A program made the translations under genes and the position numbers. The notes beneath the pieces are model-generated. The model was not told where the DNA came from and did no database searches. It was given only the letters and a program-made list of their open reading frames with translations. Positions 31,712 to 39,191 of a stretch of DNA of 41,056 bases are shown here, piece by piece. The first letter of the stretch is position 1. Every line of letters starts with the position of its first letter. Source of the DNA: an uncultured bacterium (GTDB lineage: Bacteria > Actinomycetota > Coriobacteriia > Coriobacteriales > Eggerthellaceae); the NCBI GenBank assembly GCA_937890835.1, contig CALADF010000042.1:1-41056 (forward strand), read 5' to 3'.

Positions 31712-32648
31712 GATGCTCTCTCTCGCCGCTCGCGCGGTCGGCGGTGTCGTCGGATGCGGTGTCGGTTGCGTCTCGCGCGGCGGGCGCGGCGTTGCCTCGG
31801 TTGGCGGTCTTGTCCGCGCTTCCCGCTCCCGATCCGGCAGCTTGCTTGCGGTAGGTCTCGTTGAACTTCTGCCAAACGCCTGCGTACAGGATGCTCCTCA
31901 TAAGGTGGAGATCCTGCTCGAGGGGGAGTTTCTCGAACACGGCGCAAGCTCTTCCGATGAGCTCGGAGAGCAGTGCCTCCATGTCCTCGGGTGTCATGTC
32001 GATTTTCACGAGCGGGTTGTACGAGCCGTGCTCCCGGTCTTCGTCGGCATCGACGGCGGCGTCCATGAGGTAGATGAAGCGTCCGAGCTCGTAGCCGAGC
32101 GCTTGCATGGAGTCGGACCATATGCCCTGATCGTGCTTGAAAAGCTCTCCGAGAAGGCTGCCGAACTCGCGCGCTGCCGCATCGGGTGAGGAACTCGGGT
32201 CCGCCTCGATGAGCGCTTCGCGCGTCATGGACTGCTCGATGACGCGGCACTGCTCGCCGATGCGCTGACAGGCGCGCTCGTAGGGAGCCTTCAGGACCAG
32301 CTGCGCGGCGCGCGCCTTTTTCGAGCGGTCGTCGTTCCAGTCGTCGAGGCATTTGTGGTAGGCCAGCGCCACGGCGAGATCGGCCGCGTAGTCGGTGTAC
32401 TTCGACTGCGCGAAGGGCATCTTCTTCACCGGGTGCGTCACGCAGTGCTCGGCTCCGGTCGTCTCGGCGGGTTCGTGCAGCGAGTTGCACAGCATGATGT
32501 AGAAGGTGAGGTCGTAGGTGAGAACTGCGCGGCTGATCTGGCCGTAGCGTTCCTTCAGCGCGCGACACAGCCCGCAGTACAGGGCGTGGTAGCGCTCCTT
32601 TTCCGCATCGGATATGGTGGACAGCTGCGCGGTGACGATTCCGAACAC
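31704..32648 (-). CDS. DUF5685 family protein
   Basis: A 314-residue protein that opens with MFGIVTAQLSTISDAEKERY and then HALYCGLCRALKERYG, the hallmark of DUF5685, a family of unknown function. A Cys pair (YCGLC), later CVTHPVKKMP and a helical body with DAAVDADEDREHGSYNP may bind metal. The last 45 residues are an Ala/Asp-rich, low-complexity tail. Translation starts at GTG 32648 with AAAGGA ahead. It begins 10 nt after the Zn-ribbon gene and overlaps the J-protein gene, so all are tightly co-expressed. Confidence 0.82.
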   Translation of the reverse strand: MFGIVTAQLSTISDAEKERYHALYCGLCRALKERYGQISRAVLTYDLTFYIMLCNSLHEPAETTGAEHCVTHPVKKMPFAQSKYTDYAADLAVALAYHKCLDDWNDDRSKKARAAQLVLKAPYERACQRIGEQCRVIEQSMTREALIEADPSSSPDAAAREFGSLLGELFKHDQGIWSDSMQALGYELGRFIYLMDAAVDADEDREHGSYNPLVKIDMTPEDMEALLSELIGRACAVFEKLPLEQDLHLMRSILYAGVWQKFNETYRKQAAGSGAGSADKTANRGNAAPAARDATDTASDDTADRASGEREHHD

Positions 32649-32658
32649 GGCGCGTCCT

Positions 32659-33075
32659 TTAAGATTTGACGGTGGTCGTCGCGTGGCACTTCGGGCAGGT
32701 GACGCGCAGCGTGCCCTTCCCCTTCGGAACCGAGAGGGACTGGCCGCACTGAGCGCACTTGAAGTACTTCTTGACCTTGCGGTTGTCCCAACGCTCGTTG
32801 AAGCGGTTGAACGCCGAGCGGGGCTTGCGAGCCCAGGATTCGAACCGCGCGTTCTCCATGGCGCGTGAGGCGATGTTTTTCGAATAGCAGCGAAACATCG
32901 AGTAAACGAGGCAGGCCAGTCCCAGCGTCGAGAGGATGACGCTTCCGAAGATGAAATCGAGCACGGTGAGCACGATGCCCGCGCCGAGCGCCCAGCGGGC
33001 GAGCGTGTCCATGCCGTTGCGACCCTGCATGAAGCGGATGAGCCGGTAGCCGAGGTTGTCGAAGAAATTGCCCAT
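32659..33075 (-). CDS. Membrane protein with C-terminal zinc ribbon
   Basis: A 138-residue protein with two close hydrophobic segments (about residues 22-62), then a basic stretch and a C-terminal zinc ribbon with CAQCGQ and CPKCH (about 108-133). Function unknown. ATG 33075 follows AAAGGA; the frame is open far upstream but with no conserved content. The ribosome-site leader AAAGGACGCGCC is repeated before the next gene (DUF5685). First gene of the chaperone operon; its product could tether the DnaK/J pair to the membrane. Confidence 0.75.
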   Translation of the reverse strand: MGNFFDNLGYRLIRFMQGRNGMDTLARWALGAGIVLTVLDFIFGSVILSTLGLACLVYSMFRCYSKNIASRAMENARFESWARKPRSAFNRFNERWDNRKVKKYFKCAQCGQSLSVPKGKGTLRVTCPKCHATTTVKS

Positions 33076-33336
33076 GAAGGCGCGTCCTTTCACGTTGTTT
33101 TCCCTTATGGTTATATATGAGAACGCACGTGTTGGAGCGGGGCACATAATAGTCTCATACCTGCTACGGCTTCTCCACAAATCGCTCGGCCCCGGAGCGT
33201 GAACGCGCGGCGCGCGATGCGCGCGGCTCGGTCGGGCGGAGCGCTTAGCCGGCGGCGGATCGTGCGCGGTCTTGCGGTGCGCATGCTGCGTGCGCAGGCG
33301 AAATCGTTCGAAGTAGGCGAGGAGGGAGGAGCCGGC

Positions 33337-33834
33337 ATGGCAAGCCCGAATGCGCGGTATTTCACGACAGGCGCGCGACGTGCGGAACGGGCGGCGTGGG
33401 GCATGATGGCTGCGGGCGCAATCATCACGTTGGCGGGCGTCGCGGTGCTGCCGGAAGAGGTGCCCGTGCACTGGGGCGCGGGCGGGCAACCCGACAGGTA
33501 CGGGTCCCCCGCGACCTATCTTCTGCTTCCGGGCATACTGGTGTTTTGCAACGCGATCATGAGCTTCGTCGTGCATTTCCTCGACCCCGATACCTGGAGC
33601 AAGCCGGGCGATTTGCGCGAGGAGGACAAGCCGCGATGGTGGCAGACGAGCGTGTCGGTCGTGGTCGGATGCGAGGCGGCGCTCGGCGGGTGGCTTTTGC
33701 TCGACTCTCTGCTGACGGTTGCGCAGCTGTCGGATTTAATGCTGCCCTCGATTGCGCTGCTCGTCGTGGTGATGGCGGCGGCGATCGTGTTTCCGCTGGT
33801 CGAATGGCGTCGCTATATACGGGATAGAAGTTGA
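33337..33834 (+). CDS. DUF1648 membrane protein
   Basis: A 165-residue protein with four hydrophobic segments. The loop after the first reads VPVHWGAGGQPDRYGS, the core of DUF1648, found in SdpI-like immunity and membrane proteins. GGAGG lies before ATG 33337; upstream in-frame ATGs have no ribosome site. It is divergent from the Zn-ribbon gene and stands alone, so its role is unknown; SdpI-like immunity is only a possibility. Confidence 0.78.
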   Translation: MASPNARYFTTGARRAERAAWGMMAAGAIITLAGVAVLPEEVPVHWGAGGQPDRYGSPATYLLLPGILVFCNAIMSFVVHFLDPDTWSKPGDLREEDKPRWWQTSVSVVVGCEAALGGWLLLDSLLTVAQLSDLMLPSIALLVVVMAAAIVFPLVEWRRYIRDRS

Positions 33835-33854
33835 CGGGCTAGGCGCGCTACGCG

Positions 33855-33892
33855 GCGAAAGGCGCGGGGTCGTGTTTCGCCGCGCCTTTCGC
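33855..33892 (+). terminator. Hairpin after the DUF1648 gene
   Basis: A perfect 13-bp stem GCGAAAGGCGCGG/CCGCGCCTTTCGC (33855-33867, 33880-33892), 20 nt past the DUF1648 stop. No T-run follows, so it is a weak intrinsic terminator. Confidence 0.55.
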
Positions 33893-33999
33893 ACGGGGCG
33901 GGGGTGGCGCGCGGCTCTTTTCCGCAGGGTCCGAACCGCCCGGTTCGGTTTCGCATGCTGCCGTTTGATTGGGAGCGGCTCGGGCCTTATCGAACGATA

Positions 34000-34038
34000 A
34001 AGCCCCGCTCGTCTTCTCGGTTGAAGCGGGCGGGGCCT
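34000..34038 (-). terminator. Terminator of the ArsM-ArsS fusion gene
   Basis: Stem GCCCCGC/GCGGGGC (34002-34008, 34030-34036); on the minus strand CTTTATCG follows. It lies just past the fusion gene stop. Confidence 0.6.
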
Positions 34039-34050
34039 TGTTCGCTTCGC

Positions 34051-36282
34051 CTATTCGCCGTACTCGTGGACGAGCGATCCGCCGCAGCTCGAGCCGAAGC
34101 CGGCAGAGCAGCTGTAGCACACCGGGTGCGTGCGCAGCGCGCGCTCGGGGAGCGGGCCTTCTGCCAGATCGAAGATGGTGGCATCGCGCGTTTCGCCGTC
34201 GGGGCGGGTTGCATCGACGGGCAGCTGAATGGGCAGGTTGAACACGTGGTTCACCTCGCAGTCGTACAGGCGGCCGTCGACGTCGACGTTCACCTGGTCG
34301 CGGCACATCATGCGCTGCACGGCCAACGCGTTGAAGTTGTCCACCAGAAGCTTCAGGTACGTGTCGAACATGTTAGCGTCGAGCAGGTCGTGGGCGAAGC
34401 GCCCGAGCGGGTAGTTGTTGAACGCGAACAAGTCGTCGAAGGCGATGCCCTCGCGGCGTGCGAGCTCCTCGTGGTACAGATCCCCCAGCATGTCTTGCGG
34501 CGGCGGCAGGAACGGGCCGCTCACGTTGTACACCAAGTCAAGTTGCAGGTGGGGTTGCGCCGCCTCGCCCTCGTCCGCCGGGTCGTCGGCGCGTTTCACG
34601 TCGGCGATGCCGAATCCGCGTTCGTTGAGCTTGCGGATCACGCGCATTGCGCGCTCGAAAACGCCGCGTCCGCGCTGCGCGTCGGCGCCCTCGGAGTTGT
34701 AGTAGGGGATCGACGCGGTCACATGTGCGCCGGCGGCGGCGTACTCGTCGATGAAGCGGGCGTATTCGGGCTGATCGAGAAGCGTGAGATTCGTCCTGAT
34801 GATGACGTGTCCGCCTGCCGCCCGCGCGCGTTTGGAGGCTTCGGACAAAAACCAGCTGAAGTCGGGATGCATCTCGGGTGATCCGCCCGTGATGTCCATG
34901 ATCTTGAACCCGTTCTTCTCGAACGCCTTAAGGCAGGCTTCCATGGCCTCGCGCGACATGAACTCGTCGTTTTTGGGTGAGCATTCCAGATAGCAGTGGC
35001 GACACGCCAAGTTGCAGCGGTATGTGATGTTGATCTGCATGGTGGCAAGCTCGGGCGTGCCGGGTGCGGTGAGCACCGAGGGCGCGTTGACGCGATCCGC
35101 GAAGCTCGGCGCTCCGATGCGCGCGAGCGCCTGGTTCGCATAGGCCAGATCGACCGCCTTCTTGCCTCGTCGTGCGGCGACGGCGTCTTGCGCGCGCTGG
35201 AACGCGAACTCGCCGCGGTGCGCGCCGCGCGGTTTGATGTCGAAGTGCGCGCCGTAACGGGATTGCGCCAGCATTTCGGCCATGTTGCCGCTGATGGCGA
35301 CGTCGCGGCCTTTGATCAGGCGGATCTCGTCGGTAAGGTCGAAGTAGCGCGGCATCTCGGGAATGGTTCCCTTGTAGCGCGCGGTCTGCCCGTAGTTCTC
35401 GTCGCGATCTTCCAGCCCGTCTGCTTTGATGGCGCGCACGGTGCGCGAGGTGAAGCTCATGAAGCCGAGTTTGGTCTCGAGCGCCAGATCGCTCACGTGA
35501 ATGTCGTCGACGACGGTGCACAGGTAGGTTTTCCACCCGTGCTTGGCCATCATGCGACGGAAGTCCTCGATGTACAGCGCGCCGCCGAGGCACTCGCCGC
35601 GCAGCACGGGATCGTCGCGCAGTTCATCGGGAATGCGGCGATCGCAGAACACGTCGGAGAAGTACAGCTCGCCGCCGGGCTTCAGCACGCGGTAGATTTC
35701 GGAGAAGACCTGGTCTTTGAACGGCGTCAGGTTGATGACGCAGTTCGACACCACCAGATCGACCGAGTTATCCTCGATGCCGAGCTCGGCGAGGTCTTCG
35801 ATGAAGCCCGCGCGGAAATCGACGTTGGAGGCGTCGAAGCCGAAGCGACGCGCCTGCTCATCTTGGTATTTGCGGGCGATGCCGAGCTGGGCGTCGGTCA
35901 TGTCGACGCCGATGACGTGGCCGGCCGGTCCTACCAGCTTCGAAAGGATGTACACGTCGCGACCCACGCCGCAGCCCAGGTCGACCACGGTGCAGCCTTC
36001 GAGCGCGGGCGGGATGGGGCTGCCGCAGCCGTAGAATCGCTCCATGATCTCGTCGGCGATGTCGGACATGACGTCGAGAACGTATTTCGGCGGGGCGTCG
36101 GTGGTGCAGCAGCAGGCGTTGGTCTTCAGGTCGTCGGAACCTGCCAAGATGCGCCCGTAGTATTCGCGGATCTGATCGTGAACGGAAAGTTCCGCATCGG
36201 GTATCTGCGAATCGTCAAGCGAAGGAACCAAGGACGCATGAGCGACGGTCTTGTTCGCGATTTCGGTGTTCTCAGAGCTCAT
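34051..36282 (-). CDS. Fusion: ArsM-like arsenite methyltransferase + ArsS-like radical SAM enzyme (DUF3641)
   Basis: A 743-residue two-part enzyme. Residues 30-370 match ArsM, which methylates As(III) with SAM: SAM loop VVDLGCGVGRD, acidic strand end GVDMTDAQL, and all three arsenic-binding cysteine sites (NACCCTT, SNCVINL, GECLGGALY). Residues about 415-743 match ArsS, a radical SAM protein of arsenosugar synthesis: 4Fe-4S motif CNLACRHC, MCRDQVNVDVDG with LYDCEVNH, and the end CYSCSAGFGSSCGGS. In cyanobacteria ArsM and ArsS are separate proteins made from adjacent genes, ArsS attaching a deoxyadenosyl group to the methylated arsenic. Ribosome site GAGGAG. Last gene of the operon, 435 nt after the GTPase. 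Function is inferred from domain content. Confidence 0.88.
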   Translation of the reverse strand: MSSENTEIANKTVAHASLVPSLDDSQIPDAELSVHDQIREYYGRILAGSDDLKTNACCCTTDAPPKYVLDVMSDIADEIMERFYGCGSPIPPALEGCTVVDLGCGVGRDVYILSKLVGPAGHVIGVDMTDAQLGIARKYQDEQARRFGFDASNVDFRAGFIEDLAELGIEDNSVDLVVSNCVINLTPFKDQVFSEIYRVLKPGGELYFSDVFCDRRIPDELRDDPVLRGECLGGALYIEDFRRMMAKHGWKTYLCTVVDDIHVSDLALETKLGFMSFTSRTVRAIKADGLEDRDENYGQTARYKGTIPEMPRYFDLTDEIRLIKGRDVAISGNMAEMLAQSRYGAHFDIKPRGAHRGEFAFQRAQDAVAARRGKKAVDLAYANQALARIGAPSFADRVNAPSVLTAPGTPELATMQINITYRCNLACRHCYLECSPKNDEFMSREAMEACLKAFEKNGFKIMDITGGSPEMHPDFSWFLSEASKRARAAGGHVIIRTNLTLLDQPEYARFIDEYAAAGAHVTASIPYYNSEGADAQRGRGVFERAMRVIRKLNERGFGIADVKRADDPADEGEAAQPHLQLDLVYNVSGPFLPPPQDMLGDLYHEELARREGIAFDDLFAFNNYPLGRFAHDLLDANMFDTYLKLLVDNFNALAVQRMMCRDQVNVDVDGRLYDCEVNHVFNLPIQLPVDATRPDGETRDATIFDLAEGPLPERALRTHPVCYSCSAGFGSSCGGSLVHEYGE

Positions 36283-36414
36283 GGGTTACTCCTCTAGTCA
36301 GTAGATGAAAACGGCGAAATGCCGCGCCCGTTTCTGCCCGCGAAGGTGGATGCGGAACCGACGTTCCCGCCCGCCTCGCCGGGCGAGGGGGGCGAAGAAA
36401 AGCCAAACCAGCCG

Positions 36415-36484
36415 CGAAGCCCGATCCGACACCGCCGCTTCCGAGCGAAACAAGGGGCCGTAGGCGGTGTCGGATCGGGCTTCG
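36415..36484. repeat. Palindromic element A, 22-bp stem
   Basis: Arms 36415-36436 and 36463-36484 are perfectly complementary around a 26-nt loop. The 39-nt core 36431-36469 (ACCGCCGCTTCCGAGCG and on to TAGGCGGTG) recurs at 36603-36641 with three mismatches, while the outer arms do not. Confidence 0.85.
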
Positions 36485-36584
36485 GGACCAGGTCCCAGGC
36501 CCATTCTCCCCCTTAGAGGGAGACTAACCGCCCTCTAAGCGAGGTGGGCAAGGCCGTGCCGCCGTTCCGGCAACGGCTGGAACC

Positions 36585-36658
36585 GATGAGCGCGTGACGG
36601 GCGCCGCCGCTTCCGAGCGAAGCGAGGGGCCGTAGGCGGTGCTCGCCACGCGCTCATC
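36585..36658. repeat. Palindromic element B, same core, different arms
   Basis: Arms 36585-36608 and 36635-36658 pair at 21 of 24 positions plus two G-U pairs. The loop and inner stem equal those of element A, but the outer arm (GATGAGCGCGTG) is unrelated to element A's (GAAGCCCGATCC). Confidence 0.85.
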
Positions 36659-36717
36659 AGCGCGCGAAGCGCGGAGGGCGGGTCGGCCTTGCCCGCCGAG
36701 CGCTTCATGAGAGGCGT

Positions 36718-37806
36718 TTATCGTCCCTCGTCCGCCATGCCGAAGCACTCCGTGAAGAACACCTGGCAGTCAAGGTCGTAACGGTCGCAGATCTCGTCGA
36801 TCGCGTCATCGACCAGGCGCGCCATCGGACGCGACTCGCACACGGCGCGGGCGTTGATGATCATGCGCATGTTCTTGTGGTCGCGCAAGAACTCCTGCTC
36901 GTATTCGGTGTCGTAGTCGACGCCGATGAGCGATGCCTTGTTGAAATCGCCGTTGCCCGAGGTGGCGAAGGTCTTGAGGTGCGGCACGTTGCGCTTGCGC
37001 TCGATGAGACCCATGCGGATCTCCTCGATGAGGTCGTCGACCACCTCGTTCATATCGATTTTCTCGCCCGTGTTCGTCTTGAAGAACACGCGGCGGTTGT
37101 ACCAGGTCAGCTTCGCCTCGGCCTGCTCGAACTCGTGGTTGTTGCGCACGGAGAAGTTCTTGAGCGCCGTCTCGTGCGTGGTGATGAACGCGGCCAGCTC
37201 GTCGATGCCGGTTTTCTCGCGGGCGGATATGGTGAGCACCGGGATGTCCGGCACGGCGGTCTTGAGGAAGTCGACGTAGCGGGCGATGTCTTCCTCGGTC
37301 AGCAGGTCGCACTTGTTGAGCACGACCAGATCGGCTTCTTCGAGTTGGAGCTTCAGCAGGTACACCAGCTCTTCGGGCAGGTTGATGTCGGCGTGCTCGG
37401 GCATGATCATGCGCAAACGCTCAGGGTCGACGATGACGGTGAACGGCGACAAGATGAACTCGTCAGCGTGCGCGTTGGCCAGCGTGTGATACACGTGGTC
37501 GAGCGCGCCGACGCCGCAGCCGGGGATGTCGCTCATCACGAAGATGGCGTTCTCCTTGTCGCGCAGACGGCGGATCTGGTCGATGGTGTTGTCCATCTGG
37601 TAGCAGATGCAGCCCGACGCGATCTCGGCGACGGTGCAGCCGGAGGTCTGCGTCAGGTTGGTGTCGACCAAGTTGGCGCCGAGGTCGTTGGCGATGATGG
37701 CGGTTTCGCCGTAGGTCTTGTTCATGTGCTCGGCGAGCGCGATCATCGTGGTGGTCTTGCCTGCGCCCAAAAAGCCGCTGACGACCATAAAGCGGATGGG
37801 ATCCAT
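36718..37806 (-). CDS. G3E-family GTPase (CobW/COG0523-like)
   Basis: A 362-residue P-loop GTPase of the metallochaperone class that loads or handles metal cofactors. Walker A is SGFLGAGKTT (about residue 9), the switch region has DIPGCG, and G4 is NKCDL (about 172). The family metal motif, normally CxCC, reads SGCICYQ, so its third cysteine is a tyrosine; another cysteine lies 10 residues earlier (SGCTVAE). The typical His-rich tail is missing. ATG 37806 follows GAGGAG; an in-frame TTG at 37818 is less likely. It lies 60 nt after the ArsM-like gene and before the ArsM-ArsS fusion, so it may serve the metalloenzymes made here. Confidence 0.88.
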   Translation of the reverse strand: MDPIRFMVVSGFLGAGKTTTMIALAEHMNKTYGETAIIANDLGANLVDTNLTQTSGCTVAEIASGCICYQMDNTIDQIRRLRDKENAIFVMSDIPGCGVGALDHVYHTLANAHADEFILSPFTVIVDPERLRMIMPEHADINLPEELVYLLKLQLEEADLVVLNKCDLLTEEDIARYVDFLKTAVPDIPVLTISAREKTGIDELAAFITTHETALKNFSVRNNHEFEQAEAKLTWYNRRVFFKTNTGEKIDMNEVVDDLIEEIRMGLIERKRNVPHLKTFATSGNGDFNKASLIGVDYDTEYEQEFLRDHKNMRMIINARAVCESRPMARLVDDAIDEICDRYDLDCQVFFTECFGMADEGR

Positions 37807-37866
37807 GTCACTCCTCAACTATTCGAAAACAAAGGCGTACGCGGGGGTTTCTATCGACGGATCATC

Positions 37867-38958
37867 TTAGCAGCACGAGGCCATGATGGGCTGATCGTCC
37901 TCGTCGACGACCCCGTTGAAGTCGGGTGCGCATTTGATGACGGCATCGCCGTGGATATCGCCGTAATGAACCTCGCGCGTTCCTTCGACGGTGATCGCCT
38001 TCGCGTAGCGCGTGGCCAGGCCGAGCACCGATACGTTGTCGCACACATGGCAGCTCTTACCCGTGGGGAACTTGATGTCCTTGTCGTAGAGGAAGAAGTC
38101 GGGATAGTCGGGAAGCGACCCATCGTAGACGATCTCCTCCCCGTAGTCCTCGCAGTGGTCGCTCGTCAGCTCGGAGTTGACGAGGCGGCAGGTGATGGTG
38201 GCGAAGGAGACGTCGCCGAACATCTTCTTCTCGCGCGTGGAGAGCGGCGCCTTCCACGTCATGACGTAGCGCGGGTCGTGGAATCCGCCCGCCTGGGCGA
38301 GACGGCGGAAGTCCTCGATGAACATGCAGCCCGCCAAGCGCGTGGCGCGTGCCTTCGCGTCTGCCGCCAGGGCGTCGGGAACGCGGCGGTCGCTGAACGC
38401 GTCGGTGAAGTACCACTCGCCGCCGTCTTTCAGGATACGCTTCACTTCGGCGATGTAGCGCTCTTTATCGGGGGAGAGGTTGAAGGTGCAGTTGGAAATG
38501 ACTACGTCGACGCTGCCGTCGGCTATGAACGCGAGGTCTTCGGGTGCGGCGTTCACCAGCTCGACGTTGCTGTGCGCGTAGCCGAACTGCTTGATCTCCT
38601 GCGCGTGGTACTTCTCGGCGATGGCCAGGCGCGCTGCCACGGGCTCGACGCCGATGACCTTGCCGGATTCGCCGATCAGCTGCGCGGCGAGGTAGGTGTC
38701 GCGGCCGCTTCCGCAGCAAAGGTCGACCACCGTGCAGCCTTCGAGCAATGGCGGCAGGGGGGCGCCGAACTCGTGGAAGGTGTTTTTGATCTCTGAGGAG
38801 ACGTTGTACAGAAGCGGACGCACCGACTCGGGGATGGTGCCGTCGGCGTCGCGCGTGCGCGCGGTGGCCTGCGGATCGCGACCTTGGGCGCGTGCGATGT
38901 CCTCGTAGTAGGAGATGAGGTTTGCGACATCCTGACGGTAGTGCTGTGCGTAATCCAT
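37867..38958 (-). CDS. ArsM-like methyltransferase paralogue
   Basis: A 363-residue SAM methyltransferase of the ArsM family: SAM loop VVDLCCGSGRDTYLAAQLIG, EPVAARLAIAEKYHAQEI, SNCTFNLSPDKE, and AGCMFIEDF. These align with the methyltransferase half of the fusion protein downstream. Two of three ArsM cysteine sites remain (SNC, AGC). The first, CC in the fusion protein, is absent here; instead there are DLCC, CHVC near residue 300 and a C-terminal ASCC. Either arsenic binding has been rearranged or the substrate differs. GGGAGG precedes ATG 38958. First gene of the operon. Confidence 0.82.
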   Translation of the reverse strand: MDYAQHYRQDVANLISYYEDIARAQGRDPQATARTRDADGTIPESVRPLLYNVSSEIKNTFHEFGAPLPPLLEGCTVVDLCCGSGRDTYLAAQLIGESGKVIGVEPVAARLAIAEKYHAQEIKQFGYAHSNVELVNAAPEDLAFIADGSVDVVISNCTFNLSPDKERYIAEVKRILKDGGEWYFTDAFSDRRVPDALAADAKARATRLAGCMFIEDFRRLAQAGGFHDPRYVMTWKAPLSTREKKMFGDVSFATITCRLVNSELTSDHCEDYGEEIVYDGSLPDYPDFFLYDKDIKFPTGKSCHVCDNVSVLGLATRYAKAITVEGTREVHYGDIHGDAVIKCAPDFNGVVDEDDQPIMASCC

Positions 38959-38981
38959 TTCAACCTCCCATTGATGTAAGC

Positions 38982-39010
38982 CGGGGCTTCCGCATTGTGC
39001 GGAAGCCCCG
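38982..39010 (-). promoter_or_regulatory. Leader hairpin upstream of the ArsM-like operon
   Basis: A perfect 12-bp stem CGGGGCTTCCGC/GCGGAAGCCCCG with a five-base loop, 24 nt before the ArsM-like ATG. Without a T-run it is unlikely to be a simple terminator; it may be a leader structure or protein target. A metal- or arsenic-responsive repressor gene is not present. Confidence 0.55.
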
Positions 39011-39090
39011 TGATGCTCGCGTTTGACGACGTGAGCGCGATATAATGGTTTCAGTTTACTACTGGATATGGTCTAGTATCAAGCAGCAAA

Positions 39091-39135
39091 CGGGCGGGAG
39101 CTCGCGAAGCGGCGTGGTTCGCGAGCTCCCGCCCG
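39091..39135 (-). terminator. Terminator of ilvE
   Basis: A perfect 18-bp stem (39091-39108, 39118-39135; arm CGGGCGGGAGCTCGCGAA) with a 9-nt loop. On the minus strand TTTGCTGCTTG follows. It lies 57 nt past the ilvE stop. Confidence 0.85.
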
Positions 39136-39191
39136 GGGCGTTTGGGATGTGTCGGGGCCGGCGTTGTGCAAACCGATGGTCCCGACGGCGG

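Larger units (their letters stand above)
36283..36717. other. Structured intergenic region between GTPase and fusion gene
   Basis: No credible gene; the small frames are low-complexity translations of palindromes. Hairpins in order: 36415-36484 (22-bp stem), GGGACC/GGTCCC at 36484-36496, CTTAGAGGG/CCCTCTAAG at 36512-36539, and 36585-36658 (24-nt arms). GCAAGGCCG and its complement (about 36549 and 36684) enclose the last one. Confidence 0.7.

Noticed and set aside
32820..32850. tRNA T-loop-like GGTTCGAATCC on the minus strand
   Set aside because: It lies inside the Zn-ribbon CDS (NARFESWA), with no cloverleaf around it.
36298..36748. Two small minus-strand frames sharing TAYGP and RSEAA
   Set aside because: They are translations of the two palindromic repeat cores, which explains their likeness; no ribosome sites.
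39041..39046. TATAAT on the plus strand between ilvE and the ArsM-like gene
   Set aside because: It would point into the antisense strand of ilvE, and TTGACG is only 12 nt away, too close for a -35.
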